The translations under genes were made by a program, and so were the position numbers. A stretch of DNA of 64,000 nucleotides, from positions 248,001 to 312,000 of the forward strand of contig CABIXV010000003.1 in NCBI GenBank assembly GCA_902362775.1. The letters are read 5' to 3'. Shown piece by piece: positions 25,973 through 34,649 of the stretch. The stretch is from Clostridiales bacterium (lineage in GTDB: Bacteria; Bacillota; Clostridia; Oscillospirales; Oscillospiraceae). Below the pieces are notes generated by a model. That model made no database searches, was not told the origin of the DNA, and saw nothing but the letters and a program-made list of their open reading frames with translations. How positions within the stretch are numbered: the stretch's first letter is position 1; each line of letters starts with the position of its first letter.

Positions 25973-27133
25973 ATGTTAAAGCAAATGAAAGCTGATTTTC
26001 TTCGTTACCATGCCCCTGTATGGGTATGCCTTCTTCTCACCGTTGTCCTGCTCGCCCTGCCCACGGGATATGAGGATAACATCGTTTTTCAGGAATCTGA
26101 TATTCAACCGGCTCTGGTACTGTCTACCGATGAGTCAACCGTCATTGACACCGGGCTCGTCCGGTCCGGCGAGCAGAGCTGCCAGCTTGAGATACTAGGA
26201 GGACAGTTCAAGGGGCAGACGGTAGAGGGAAAAAACACCCTGAACGGCTCTCTGGAACAGGATAAGATCTTTTCTGTCGGCGATAAGGCTCTGGTCCGTA
26301 TCAATTTCCAAGGGGAGCAGATCCTCAGTGTATCCATGATCGATCACTACCGGATGCCCTGGGAATTATTGATGGGCGGACTATTTGTCCTCCTGCTGGT
26401 CCTCTTTGCAGGAAAGACTGGTCTAAGGGCTGTGCTTTCCTTTCTCCTTACTGTCTTGATGATATGGAAGGTGATGGTCCCGCTCTATCTCAAAGGCTGG
26501 GATCCTATCTGGGTCGGCCTTGCCATAACACTGGCCCTCACTCTGCTTATCATCGCCCTGGTCTATGGTTTCGACCGGAGATGCTGGGCCGCCTCATCCG
26601 GTTCCGCTCTGGGTGTTCTGGTCACCTGTATCATGGGCATCCTGTTCACTGACCTATTTCAGGTCCACGGGGCGGTCATGTCCTACTCGGAAAGTTTGCT
26701 CTATGCCGGCTATCAGCATCTGGATCTGACCCGAATCTTTATGGCCTCTATTTTTATCGGGGCCTCCGGAGCAATCATGGATTTGAGCGTAGATATCACC
26801 TCCGCAGTCCACGAAGTCGTGGAGAAACGACCTGACCTTAGTTGGTGGGAGGCGGCCAAATCCGGGATGAACGTAGGCAGAGCGGCCATGGGGACCATGA
26901 CCACCACTTTGCTGTTCGCCTACTCCGGTGGCTATGTGGCACTGCTGATGGTATTTATGGCCCAGGGCACTCCAATCTCCAATATTTTGAACTATAAGTA
27001 TGTAGCCGCCGAGATGATCCATACCGTCATCGGCTCCTTCGGTCTGGTAACAGTCGCTCCCTTTACCGCCCTGTGCGCTGGCTTGTTCCTGGTTGGTAAA
27101 ACAAAAAAAGCTCAAGGGATGGACCTCAATTAA
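25973..27133 (+). CDS. YibE/F-family multi-pass membrane protein
   Basis: 386 residues from ATG 25973, which has AAGGAG nine bases upstream; an in-frame start at 25901 lacks one. One N-terminal membrane segment (about residues 14-32) is followed by an extracytoplasmic beta-rich domain (about 33-140) and seven to eight membrane segments. The YibE/F core includes IFIGASGAIMDLSVDI and MGTMTTTLLFAYSGG. The family is of unknown function, possibly transport. It stands alone between the phosphatase remnant and a convergent regulator gene. Confidence 0.88.
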   Translation: MLKQMKADFLRYHAPVWVCLLLTVVLLALPTGYEDNIVFQESDIQPALVLSTDESTVIDTGLVRSGEQSCQLEILGGQFKGQTVEGKNTLNGSLEQDKIFSVGDKALVRINFQGEQILSVSMIDHYRMPWELLMGGLFVLLLVLFAGKTGLRAVLSFLLTVLMIWKVMVPLYLKGWDPIWVGLAITLALTLLIIALVYGFDRRCWAASSGSALGVLVTCIMGILFTDLFQVHGAVMSYSESLLYAGYQHLDLTRIFMASIFIGASGAIMDLSVDITSAVHEVVEKRPDLSWWEAAKSGMNVGRAAMGTMTTTLLFAYSGGYVALLMVFMAQGTPISNILNYKYVAAEMIHTVIGSFGLVTVAPFTALCAGLFLVGKTKKAQGMDLN

Positions 27134-27156
27134 GAGCCATCCCTTGAGCCCTTTTT
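27110..27156. terminator. Bidirectional terminator between yibE/F and the XRE regulator
   Basis: GCTCAAGGGATGG pairs with CCATCCCTTGAGC (13 bp), with T-runs on both strands. It overlaps both stop codons of the convergent genes. Confidence 0.85.
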
Positions 27157-27789
27157 CATCTTACAGACCGCTCTTTTTGGTTTCTTCCACCACAGCTTTC
27201 TCCCCATATATCGGGGATTTATCACACGCAGATAAAAAAGCAGAATGGCTATAGACAGCAGGAATCCGGCCAAGCCCAGATGAAAATAGAAGCTTAAGAC
27301 GGTCAAAAGGAGCTGTGCCAGCATATAGCGCAACTCAATTTTCAAATTGTTCCGCCGCCGGTCCAAATCCAGCTCAAAGGACAGGTTCCACACCATCCAC
27401 ATAGAGCACAGTGCCAACATCACGATATTTCCGAACAGGGGCAAAAGGTAGCCGCCCCCAAGCTGCTCTCCATGCGGCATATCCTGTAATGTCCAGACAC
27501 AGGCATAGAGTGCGCCCAGTTGGGCAGAAATAGCTATCACAGTTCTGTTTTCCCGCAGGATAGGGTTGTCCTCCCCATCTTTTACCCAGCCGGAGCGGTC
27601 CTCCATCAGCTCGTCCAGTGAGATGGCGTACAGCTCCGCCAACGCGGCCAGATTCTCACCGGTGGGTATCGTCTGCCCTGACTCCCATTTGGTCACCGCT
27701 TGGCGGCTCACGCCCACTCGCTCCGCCACCATCTCCTGAGAAAAACCGATTTGGTTCCGCAGTGCTTTCAGGCGTTCTCCCAATGGCAT
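27130..27789 (-). CDS. XRE-family regulator with C-terminal membrane domain
   Basis: 219 residues from ATG 27789, which has AAGGAGGTGGG upstream. A Cro/C1-type helix-turn-helix at about residues 4-58 contains SQEMVAERVGVSRQAVTKWESG. Three to four hydrophobic segments (about 85-195) and a basic tail follow. Membrane-bound XRE regulators of this type are common in Clostridia and often control adjacent transport or stress genes; the target is not evident. A similar architecture is found at 42.1 kb. Confidence 0.85.
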   Translation of the reverse strand: MPLGERLKALRNQIGFSQEMVAERVGVSRQAVTKWESGQTIPTGENLAALAELYAISLDELMEDRSGWVKDGEDNPILRENRTVIAISAQLGALYACVWTLQDMPHGEQLGGGYLLPLFGNIVMLALCSMWMVWNLSFELDLDRRRNNLKIELRYMLAQLLLTVLSFYFHLGLAGFLLSIAILLFYLRVINPRYMGRKLWWKKPKRAVCKMKKGSRDGS

Positions 27790-27866
27790 TCTTCCCACCT
27801 CCTTGGTCAAATAGTAGCAGACCAGAAGGAGAAAGTCCAGCAACCAACCGGCAACCGGGGGAAAAA

Positions 27867-28757
27867 TCAGTCAAAAAAGGTGAGCTGCCGATCCTGATAT
27901 CCACGGGTGGCAGCGGAAATGATAGAGCGCATCTCACACAACAGCCCCAGCTCCCCGCAGCGTTTGGAAAATCGTTCCCACAACTTCCCCGCTCTGGGAC
28001 TGGAGCAGGTATACCGGTTTCCATACCGCTGGCGGTATTTCTCCCCCAGCCCCTGTTCTGGAAAAGCCCGGTCCAGTCCGTTTAGAAAATGCTCCCTCTG
28101 CCCATCCCGCATGGTCACACCGAAGGCCGAATAGACGAATCGTGCTCCCGCCTCGGCAGCCGCCTCCGCCACCGACAGCACATTTTCTACGCTGTCCTCC
28201 AGCCAGGGCAGGACCGGCATAAGCAGGACACCGGAAAAAATCCCCGCTCCCGCCAGCTCCTTCAGCGCCGCCAAACGGCGGCTGGGTGAGGGAGCCCCCG
28301 GCTCGATCTTGGCCGCCAGCGCGTCGTCTGTCGTAGTCACCGTCAGTTTACAGATCACTGGGGAATGGCGCTGAATGAACTGATACAGGTCGATATCCCG
28401 GACGATCAGATCACTTTTTGTGGCAGCCGCCACCCCACATCCGTAGGCATCTATCAACTCTAGGGCATGACGGGTCAGTTCCAGCTCCTCCTCGAAGGGG
28501 TTATAGGGGTCGCTCATGGAACCCATATTGATAAATGCCGGACGCGTCTTTCGGGCCAGGTCGTCCCGCAAAATAGTGAGGGCCCCAGCCTTTGCCTTCA
28601 CGGTATCAAAATCTGGATTTTGATAACAGCTGCTTCGGCTGTCACAGTAGAGGCAGCCATGACAACATCCACGGTAAATATTCATGGTATGGTCGGTACC
28701 AAACCACTCCGTACCTCTATTTCTATGGAGCAGATGTTTAGCCGGTATATATTCCAT
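27867..28757 (-). CDS. Spore-photoproduct-lyase-like radical SAM protein
   Basis: 296 residues with a CX3CX2C iron-sulfur motif in YRGCCHGCLYCD (about residues 28-39), typical of radical SAM enzymes, and a pattern (GSMSDPYNPFE, KLTVTTTDD) of the SPL/Rv2578c-like group. Members are often annotated as DNA-repair photolyases, but most lack proof of lesion repair and their substrates are unknown. It is divergent from dinB; the shared intergenic region carries an SOS box. ATG 28757 with GGAGGGGAG upstream. Confidence 0.85.
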   Translation of the reverse strand: MEYIPAKHLLHRNRGTEWFGTDHTMNIYRGCCHGCLYCDSRSSCYQNPDFDTVKAKAGALTILRDDLARKTRPAFINMGSMSDPYNPFEEELELTRHALELIDAYGCGVAAATKSDLIVRDIDLYQFIQRHSPVICKLTVTTTDDALAAKIEPGAPSPSRRLAALKELAGAGIFSGVLLMPVLPWLEDSVENVLSVAEAAAEAGARFVYSAFGVTMRDGQREHFLNGLDRAFPEQGLGEKYRQRYGNRYTCSSPRAGKLWERFSKRCGELGLLCEMRSIISAATRGYQDRQLTFFD

Positions 28758-28780
28758 GTCCTCTCCCCTCCTTTTTTCTT

Positions 28781-28810
28781 ATCCTACCAGTCTCTCCCCT
28801 TTCCTGTCAA
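28781..28810 (-). promoter_or_regulatory. Promoter of the radical SAM gene
   Basis: Minus-strand TTGACA (28810-28805) and TAGGAT (28786-28781) with an 18-base spacer. The SOS box lies eight bases upstream of this -35, so LexA could also influence this gene. Confidence 0.65.
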
Positions 28811-28817
28811 GAAAATT

Positions 28818-28857
28818 CGAACATTAGTTTGACTTTTTTCTTGGCCTGGAATATAAT
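28818..28857 (+). promoter_or_regulatory. LexA (SOS) box and promoter of dinB
   Basis: CGAACATTAGTTTG at 28818-28831 matches the Gram-positive LexA site CGAAC-N4-GTTYG. It overlaps the -35 TTGACT (28829-28834) of a consensus promoter whose -10 TATAAT is at 28852-28857 (17-base spacer). LexA binding would block the polymerase, giving damage-inducible dinB. Confidence 0.85.
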
Positions 28858-28889
28858 TTTTTTATTGAATGAAAAGGAGGCACTGTCCG

Positions 28890-30143
28890 GTGGAACGGGT
28901 CATCTTTCACTGTGATTTAAATAGCTTTTACGCCTCGGTAGAGCTGCTGGACCATCCGGAGTTGCGTCACCTGCCGGTGGCGGTATGCGGAGACCCTAAC
29001 AGCCGCCACGGCATCATCCTGGCAAAAAATGAGCCCGCCAAGCTTTTTGGCGTCAAGACCGCTGAAACCATCTGGCAGGCCAGAAAAAAATGCCCCGAAC
29101 TGGTCCTTCTTCCCGCCCACCATGACCGATACCGTGAGCTATCCAGGCAGATCAACCGGGTATATCAGGACTACACCGACCTGGTAGAGTCCTTTGGGAT
29201 CGATGAGAGCTGGCTGGATGTCACTGGCACCCTCCATCTCTTCGGCGGGGATCCGGAGGCGCTGGCGGACCAGCTTAGAGAGCATGTGCGGGGCAACTTT
29301 GGGCTGACCATCTCTGTGGGAGTGTCCTTCAACAAGGTCTTTGCCAAATTAGGCAGCGATTACAAAAAGCCAGATGCTACCACGCTCATCACCCGGGAAA
29401 ATTTTAAACAGATTGTATGGCCTCTGCCGGTCACCGACCTGCTCTATGTCGGGCGGGCCGCCTCCCGGACTTTTGATCGCTTTGATATCCACACCATCGG
29501 CGACCTGGCCCGCTTTGATCGGGAGCAACTTTTTCTTCTGCTGGGTAAAAATGGCGCCCAGCTCCATGACTTTGCCAGTGGGGAGGACCGCTCCCCCGTC
29601 ACACCCGCCGCCCAGTACGTCCCGCCGAAGTCAGTGGGCAATGGTCTCACCTTTTCTCACGATCTGCGGGGGCAGGAAGATATACAGGCTGGGATCACCC
29701 GCCTTTCGGACCAAGTGGCTGCCCGCCTTCGTCGGTATCACATGAAATGTAATGGTATTTCACTTGCCATACGGGACCCCGCCTTTCGGGATATCATCCG
29801 GCAGCAGCGGCTGGACTCCCCCAGCAATCTGGCCCGAGAAATCAGTCAAGCCGCCATGGGATTGGCCAAAAGCTGCTGGAATATGGATCATCCCGTCCGA
29901 GCCCTCACTGTAACAGCACTCTCTCTGGTCCCGGAGGAGGAGGTCTCGGCCCAGCTGGATCTGTTGGCCTTCGGCCAGGACAAAAAGAGAGAGCGGCTAG
30001 AAAAGCTGGAGGAAACGATGGATAGTATTCGGGCCAAGTACGGAAAATCTTCCATCTCCCATGCCTCCTCCACCCAGGCCGCCGGCGGCAGCGGCCATGC
30101 GCCCCCGCCTGGAGGCTCCCGGTCATATCTGGAGGAGGAGTAG
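28890..30143 (+). CDS. dinB: DNA polymerase IV (Y family)
   Basis: 417 residues from GTG 28890, nine bases after AAAGGAGG; the in-frame ATG at 28869 would place that site inside the gene. Catalytic acidic residues are visible in FHCDLNSFYASVE (D9) and GIDESWLD (D105, E106). Little-finger and beta-clamp-binding parts (LDLLAFGQ near the C-terminus) follow. The last 35 residues are a Gly/Pro/Ser-rich tail. It performs translesion synthesis. The SOS box confirms damage control. It may be cotranscribed with the phosphate transporter unless the terminator acts. Confidence 0.95.
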   Translation: MERVIFHCDLNSFYASVELLDHPELRHLPVAVCGDPNSRHGIILAKNEPAKLFGVKTAETIWQARKKCPELVLLPAHHDRYRELSRQINRVYQDYTDLVESFGIDESWLDVTGTLHLFGGDPEALADQLREHVRGNFGLTISVGVSFNKVFAKLGSDYKKPDATTLITRENFKQIVWPLPVTDLLYVGRAASRTFDRFDIHTIGDLARFDREQLFLLLGKNGAQLHDFASGEDRSPVTPAAQYVPPKSVGNGLTFSHDLRGQEDIQAGITRLSDQVAARLRRYHMKCNGISLAIRDPAFRDIIRQQRLDSPSNLAREISQAAMGLAKSCWNMDHPVRALTVTALSLVPEEEVSAQLDLLAFGQDKKRERLEKLEETMDSIRAKYGKSSISHASSTQAAGGSGHAPPPGGSRSYLEEE

Positions 30144-30149
30144 CATACA

Positions 30150-30189
30150 ACAGGGGCATGGAGGTGAACCCATGCCCCTGTCTTTTTTT
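30150..30189 (+). terminator. Terminator-like hairpin overlapping the phosphate transporter start
   Basis: ACAGGGGCATGG (30150-30161) pairs perfectly with CCATGCCCCTGT (30170-30181). The eight-base loop holds part of the ribosome binding site, the 3' arm holds the ATG, and seven T follow. It can end dinB transcription and hide the next gene's translation start. Confidence 0.75.
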
Positions 30190-31203
30190 GCTTTCCTCGA
30201 CCAGTTGACGGGCGATCCAGCTCTGGCACTGATTGTTCTCCTCACCCTTGCGGTACTGCTGGTCAACGGGTGGACCGACGCGCCCAATGCCATCGCCGGG
30301 GTAGTGGTGACTGGAGCACTCCCCTTCCCTTTGGCTGTCCTGCTGGCGGCTGTATGCAACTTTCTAGGAGTGCTTTGTGTCACCGCTGTCTCTACTTCTG
30401 TGGCGGAGACCGTCTATTCTATCGCCAGCTTTGGCGGCGGCTCCCGCGCGGCTCTTACCGCTCTGTGTGCCGCCATGGCCGCCATCGTGCTCTGGGCCGC
30501 GGCTGCCTGGCTACTTGGCATTCCTACCAGTGAGAGCCACGCCTTGATTGCTGGTATCTCTGGCGCCGCAGTGGCTCTGGAGGGTGGCTTCTCCTGTATC
30601 CGCTGGGACAGTTGGGCCAAGGTTCTCCTCGGTCTGATTCTGTCCACCGCCGCCGGATTCTGGGCTGGACAGTTGTTTCAGAGTGCCTTAAAACCTGTAA
30701 AGGCTTCCAACCATACATTTCTTTTGGCCCAGCTTCCCGGAGCCGCAGGAACTGCCTTTCTTCACGGTGCCCAAGATGGTCAAAAGTTTCTCGGTGTATT
30801 TCTCTTGGGGACGGCATTGGCCCAGGGTCGCGGAGATGAACAGACCTTTCTCATCCCTATCTGGCTTATGATTTTGTGTGCTGGCTTTATGGCCGCCGGT
30901 ACCCTTATGGGGGGCAGGCGCATCATCGAAACAGTCGGGCGTGAAATGGTGTCGATTGGCCCGCGAGAAGGGCTGTCTGCCGATTTGGGCAATATTTTCT
31001 GCCTCATGACCGCCACTCTGCTGGGCCTTCCCGTCTCAACTACCCATACCCGCACAGCCGCTCTGCTCGGTGTGGGAGCAGCGGGGGGCGGTGTTGTGGA
31101 CTGGTCCGTTGCCGGCAAAATCGCTCTCGCCTGGGCCCTTACCTTTCCCGGCTGTATGGCCATCGGCTACTGGATGGCCAAGGTGTTTCTGGCGGTCTTT
31201 TGA
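30172..31203 (+). CDS. PiT-family inorganic phosphate transporter
   Basis: 343 residues, about nine to ten membrane segments, with the duplicated PiT signatures: NGWTDAPNAIAG (about residues 32-43), LGIPTSESHALI (about 115-126) and a second copy with LPVSTTHTRT near the C-terminus. The family is usually driven by protons or sodium. The ATG at 30172 with GGAGGTG is chosen; upstream in-frame starts fall within dinB. Its initiation region is inside a terminator hairpin, suggesting conditional expression. Confidence 0.9.
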   Translation: MPLSFFAFLDQLTGDPALALIVLLTLAVLLVNGWTDAPNAIAGVVVTGALPFPLAVLLAAVCNFLGVLCVTAVSTSVAETVYSIASFGGGSRAALTALCAAMAAIVLWAAAAWLLGIPTSESHALIAGISGAAVALEGGFSCIRWDSWAKVLLGLILSTAAGFWAGQLFQSALKPVKASNHTFLLAQLPGAAGTAFLHGAQDGQKFLGVFLLGTALAQGRGDEQTFLIPIWLMILCAGFMAAGTLMGGRRIIETVGREMVSIGPREGLSADLGNIFCLMTATLLGLPVSTTHTRTAALLGVGAAGGGVVDWSVAGKIALAWALTFPGCMAIGYWMAKVFLAVF

Positions 31204-31210
31204 ATAGAGC

Positions 31211-31235
31211 GCTGGGTGAATATCAGTCACCCGGC
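31211..31235 (+). other. Hairpin between the PiT and ZIP genes
   Basis: GCTGGGTGA/TCACCCGGC (one wobble, 7-base loop) just after the PiT stop. No T-run. The remaining 100 bases before the ZIP gene show no clear promoter or known riboswitch. Confidence 0.4.
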
Positions 31236-31339
31236 TCACCCCTCTCTGATCCGGCGCATAGCCTATTCTGGAAGCACCCGCACAGGCGCGGACCGGCTCC
31301 GGACATCGCGCCGCCGTTTTCAGAAAGGGAAATTACATC

Positions 31340-32131
31340 GTGACACAAGCACTTTTATGGGCTGCCGGCGGAACTGGGTTCACTGCCCTGATGACCGCTT
31401 CCGGCGCCGCTATGGTCTTTCTGTTCCGCAAGCAGTCCTCTCGCTCTCTTCAGCGCGTCCTACTTGGATTTGCCGCTGGCGTGATGATCGCCGCCAGCAT
31501 GTGGTCCCTGCTCATCCCAGCCATTGAGGAGGCGGAGGCCATGGAAATGCCCGGTTGGCTGCCCGCCGCTGGTGGATCTGTCCTCGGCATCGTTTTCCTT
31601 TTGTCCATGGACTATCTGCTCCCCCGCTTCACACCGGAATCCTTCCACTGCAAAGAGGGCGAAACCTCCCGCCGCCGCACCGCCCTCCTGGTACTGGCCG
31701 TAACACTGCACAACATCCCGGAGGGGATGGCGGTCGGCATCTCCTTTGCTTTGGCTGCCCACAGTGGCGATCCCTCCCTCCTACCCGCTGCTACCGCCCT
31801 CGCCATGGGAATTGGCATCCAAAATTTTCCGGAAGGGGCCGCTATCTCCCTGCCCCTGCATCAGGAGGGAATGGGCCGTGGAAAGGCCTTTCTCATCGGG
31901 GCAGCCTCCGGCGTGGTGGAGCCTATCTTCGCCCTGCTCACTGTACTGGCTGCCGGGGCGATCCAGCCGCTGCTCCCGTGGCTGCTCTCCTTTGCCGCCG
32001 GCGCCATGCTCTATGTCGTGGTGGAGGAGCTCATCCCAGAAGCTAATCTCACCGAAGGGGGGCATACCGGCACTCTAGGCGTCATGGCAGGGTTTCTCAT
32101 TATGATGATCCTGGATGTGGCTCTTGGCTAA
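31340..32131 (+). CDS. ZIP-family metal transporter
   Basis: 263 residues, eight membrane segments, with the metal-binding helices TLHNIPEGMAVG (about residues 122-133) and GIQNFPEGAAIS (about 159-170), as in ZupT/GufA-like importers of zinc, manganese or iron. The start is GTG 31340 with AAAGGGA upstream. The loop between segments 3 and 4 (about 95-115) holds histidine and acidic residues. It follows the phosphate transporter on the same strand; a joint transcript is likely. Confidence 0.9.
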   Translation: MTQALLWAAGGTGFTALMTASGAAMVFLFRKQSSRSLQRVLLGFAAGVMIAASMWSLLIPAIEEAEAMEMPGWLPAAGGSVLGIVFLLSMDYLLPRFTPESFHCKEGETSRRRTALLVLAVTLHNIPEGMAVGISFALAAHSGDPSLLPAATALAMGIGIQNFPEGAAISLPLHQEGMGRGKAFLIGAASGVVEPIFALLTVLAAGAIQPLLPWLLSFAAGAMLYVVVEELIPEANLTEGGHTGTLGVMAGFLIMMILDVALG

Positions 32132-32202
32132 GTCCGCTGTTGACCCACTTTTTTCACAAAATCCTCGTTCACAAAATTTTAGTAAAAATTTCGATTTGGG
32201 GG

Positions 32203-32230
32203 TTGATTTTCTCAAGAAGCGTGATATAAT
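32203..32230 (+). promoter_or_regulatory. Promoter of cstA
   Basis: TTGATT (32203-32208) and TATAAT (32225-32230), 16-base spacer, about 115 bases before the cstA start. Confidence 0.7.
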
Positions 32231-32277
32231 GAAGCCGCCTTTTAAGGGATAACTCAAAGTTTCCTTTGCTTCCCAGA

Positions 32278-32305
32278 CCTTTAGTGGAAAATAAAGGCCT
32301 TTTTC
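32278..32305 (+). promoter_or_regulatory. Attenuator-like hairpin in the cstA leader
   Basis: CCTTTA/TAAAGG with an 8-base loop followed by CCTTTTTC. The stem is short, so this is a weak candidate terminator inside the 110-base leader. Confidence 0.35.
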
Positions 32306-32349
32306 ATGTCTTTCGTCATGGAAAAGCAAATTAAGAGGAGGAGAAATTT

Positions 32350-33810
32350 ATGATCACGTTCCTGATCTCCCTCGTAGTCCTTGTGGTGGGATTCGCACTG
32401 TACAGCCGTCTCATTGAGCGGGTGTTCCGTGTGGATGACCGGCAGACCCCGGCGGTCGCCCATCCGGACGGCGTGGACTACACCCCAATGAAAACTTGGC
32501 GTCTGTTCCTGATCCAGCTTTTGAACATCGCAGGTCTTGGCCCTATTTTTGGTGCCCTGGCCGGCGCTTGCTGGGGGCCCCGTGTCTATTTGTGGATCGT
32601 CTTTGGTACTATCCTGGGCGGCGGTGTCCACGACTTCCTGTCCGGCATGATGAGCGAGCGCCACGACGGCGCCTCTATCTCTGAAATCGTGGGCATCTAC
32701 TTAGGCAAATTCATGCTGCAGGTCATGCGTGTCTTCTCGGTAGTCCTGCTGATCCTGGTCGGCGTCAACTTCTCCAAGAACCCCGCCCAGCTTTTGGCTA
32801 TTCTGACTCCTGAAACACTGGATGCCAACTTCTGGCTGGCTGTCGTGCTGATTTACTACTTTATCGCCACCTTCCTTCCCATTGACAAGGTCATTGGCAA
32901 GTTGTACCCCATCTTCGGGGCCTGCCTCATCATCATGGCCCTTGGCCTCATGGGTGTAATGCTGATTGACCCCTCTTACCGCGCCGCGATGCCTGAAATG
33001 TGGCAGTATATCGGCGTGGAAGGGATGGGGCACCCCACCAACACTCCTATCTGGGCCCAGATGTTTGTCACTGTGGCCTGCGGCGCTATCTCTGGCTTCC
33101 ACGCTACCCAGTCCCCCATGGTCGCCCGCTGCATGACCTCTGAGAAAGAGGGGCGGAAGGTATTTTACGGCGCCATGGTCGCTGAGGGCGCTATCGCTCT
33201 GGTCTGGGCCGCTGCTGGTGTCACCTTCTATGGCAACGTGGCTGCTCTGAACGAGGCACTGGCTGGTGGTCAGTCCGTTGTTGTCGAGAACATCTGTTCC
33301 TCTATGATGGGCCCTGTCGGTGGTGTCCTGGCCCTGCTGGGTGTCATCGCCTGTCCCATCACTTCCGGCGACACCGCTTTCCGCTCCGCCCGGTTGACCA
33401 TCGCCGACTGGTTCAAAATCGATCAGGGCAACTGGAAGAACCGTCTGCTCCTTTCTGTCCCTGTGCTGGGCATAGGAGCCCTGATCACCCAGTGGGGTGA
33501 CTTCGCCACTCTCTGGAAGTACTTCTCTTGGTCCAATCAGACCCTGGCTATGATGGTCCTGTGGGCTGGCGCCGTCTATCTGCATCGCAACGGCTTCCCC
33601 CCTGTAGCCTGTTTCATGGCTGCTTTACCCGCTACCTTTATGTCCGCTGTCTCTGTGACCTACTTTGTCCAGGCTCCTGAATGTCTGAATATGTCCACCA
33701 CCCTGGCCTACCCGCTGGGCATCCTGGTAGCCGCCCTGTTCCTGGGTATCTTTATTTGGCGTGAATGGGTCATGCGTAAAAACGACGTACTCAACCCCGC
33801 CACTGTCTAA
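32350..33810 (+). CDS. cstA: CstA-family carbon starvation/peptide or pyruvate transporter
   Basis: 486 residues, about 13 membrane segments, with the CstA signatures IQLLNIAGLGPIFGALAGA (about residues 55-73) and GAISGFHATQSPMVARCM (about 240-257). E. coli members of this family import peptides or pyruvate; the Clostridia forms are shorter than the about 700-residue enterobacterial ones, as here. ATG 32350 with AGGAGGAG upstream. It has its own promoter and a strong terminator, so it is monocistronic. Confidence 0.92.
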   Translation: MITFLISLVVLVVGFALYSRLIERVFRVDDRQTPAVAHPDGVDYTPMKTWRLFLIQLLNIAGLGPIFGALAGACWGPRVYLWIVFGTILGGGVHDFLSGMMSERHDGASISEIVGIYLGKFMLQVMRVFSVVLLILVGVNFSKNPAQLLAILTPETLDANFWLAVVLIYYFIATFLPIDKVIGKLYPIFGACLIIMALGLMGVMLIDPSYRAAMPEMWQYIGVEGMGHPTNTPIWAQMFVTVACGAISGFHATQSPMVARCMTSEKEGRKVFYGAMVAEGAIALVWAAAGVTFYGNVAALNEALAGGQSVVVENICSSMMGPVGGVLALLGVIACPITSGDTAFRSARLTIADWFKIDQGNWKNRLLLSVPVLGIGALITQWGDFATLWKYFSWSNQTLAMMVLWAGAVYLHRNGFPPVACFMAALPATFMSAVSVTYFVQAPECLNMSTTLAYPLGILVAALFLGIFIWREWVMRKNDVLNPATV

Positions 33811-33837
33811 ACGTATTTTCTCCACAACTGTTTTTAA

Positions 33838-33873
33838 GAGGCCGCCTGACAGGATCTGTCAGGCGGCCTCTTT
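33838..33873. terminator. Terminator between cstA and sigG
   Basis: GAGGCCGCCTGACAG/CTGTCAGGCGGCCTC, a perfect 15-bp stem with a 3-base loop, followed by TTT on the plus strand. Serves the convergent cstA and sigG. Confidence 0.85.
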
Positions 33874-34642
33874 ACATCTCTTTCCGTATCTGCCTTAATG
33901 CATTCTTTTCCAACCTAGATACCTGCGCCTGCGAGATCCCGATCTCGGCAGACACCTCCATCTGAGTTTTGCCCTGAAAAAAACGCATAGACAAAATCTT
34001 TTTCTCCCGTTCAGACAGGTGTGACACCGCTTCCTTCAGTGCGATGCGCTCCAACCACATCTCATCTGTATTTTTGCTGTCCCTGACCTGGTCCATCACA
34101 CATATGGTATCCCCACTGTCGGAGTACACTGGCTCATAGAGAGACACAGGCTCTAAAATTGCGTCCAGCGCAAAGACCACCTCCTCCCGTTTGATGTCCA
34201 GGATGTTGGCGATCTCCTCCACTGTGGGCTCTTTCTGGTGTTGAGCGATATAGGCCTCCTTGGCCTGCAACACCTTGTAGGCCGTATCCCGCATCGCTCT
34301 GGATACCCGCATAGTGCTGTTGTCCCGCAAGTAGCGGCGAATCTCTCCGATGATCATAGGCACTCCATAGGTGGAAAACTTAACATCCAGGTCCGTGTTG
34401 AAGTTATCGATAGCCTTCATCAGCCCAATGCAGCCCACCTGAAATAGGTCATCAGCATTCTCGCCCCGGTTGGAAAATCGCTGTATCACAGACAGGACCA
34501 AACGTAAATTCCCCGATATCAGTTCCTCTCTGGCCTGCTGGTCTCCCTCCTTCGCTCTCAACAGCAGCGCACGGGTCTCCTCGTTTTTCAGCACCTTTAA
34601 CTTTGATGTATTAACACCGCAAATTTCCACCTTGTGCTGCAT
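33872..34642 (-). CDS. sigG: Sporulation sigma factor G
   Basis: 256 residues closely matching SigG: the N-terminal KVEICGVNTSKL and LKNEE motif, region 2 NLRLVLSVIQRFSNRGE and DDLFQVGCIGLMKAIDNF, FSTYGVPMIIGEIRRYLRD, and region 4.2 MEVSAEIGISQAQVSRLEK. SigG drives late forespore transcription after engulfment. The ATG at 34642 uses GGGAGG, which is paired in a leader hairpin. It shows the host is a spore former. Here it is not next to spoIIGA-sigE, at least not within the window. Confidence 0.96.
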   Translation of the reverse strand: MQHKVEICGVNTSKLKVLKNEETRALLLRAKEGDQQAREELISGNLRLVLSVIQRFSNRGENADDLFQVGCIGLMKAIDNFNTDLDVKFSTYGVPMIIGEIRRYLRDNSTMRVSRAMRDTAYKVLQAKEAYIAQHQKEPTVEEIANILDIKREEVVFALDAILEPVSLYEPVYSDSGDTICVMDQVRDSKNTDEMWLERIALKEAVSHLSEREKKILSMRFFQGKTQMEVSAEIGISQAQVSRLEKNALRQIRKEM

Positions 34643-34649
34643 ATAAAAA

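Noticed and set aside
31204..31339. Metal riboswitch upstream of the ZIP gene
   Set aside because: Only one hairpin with a wobble pair; no match to the manganese (yybP-ykoY) or NiCo types as far as I can recall them.
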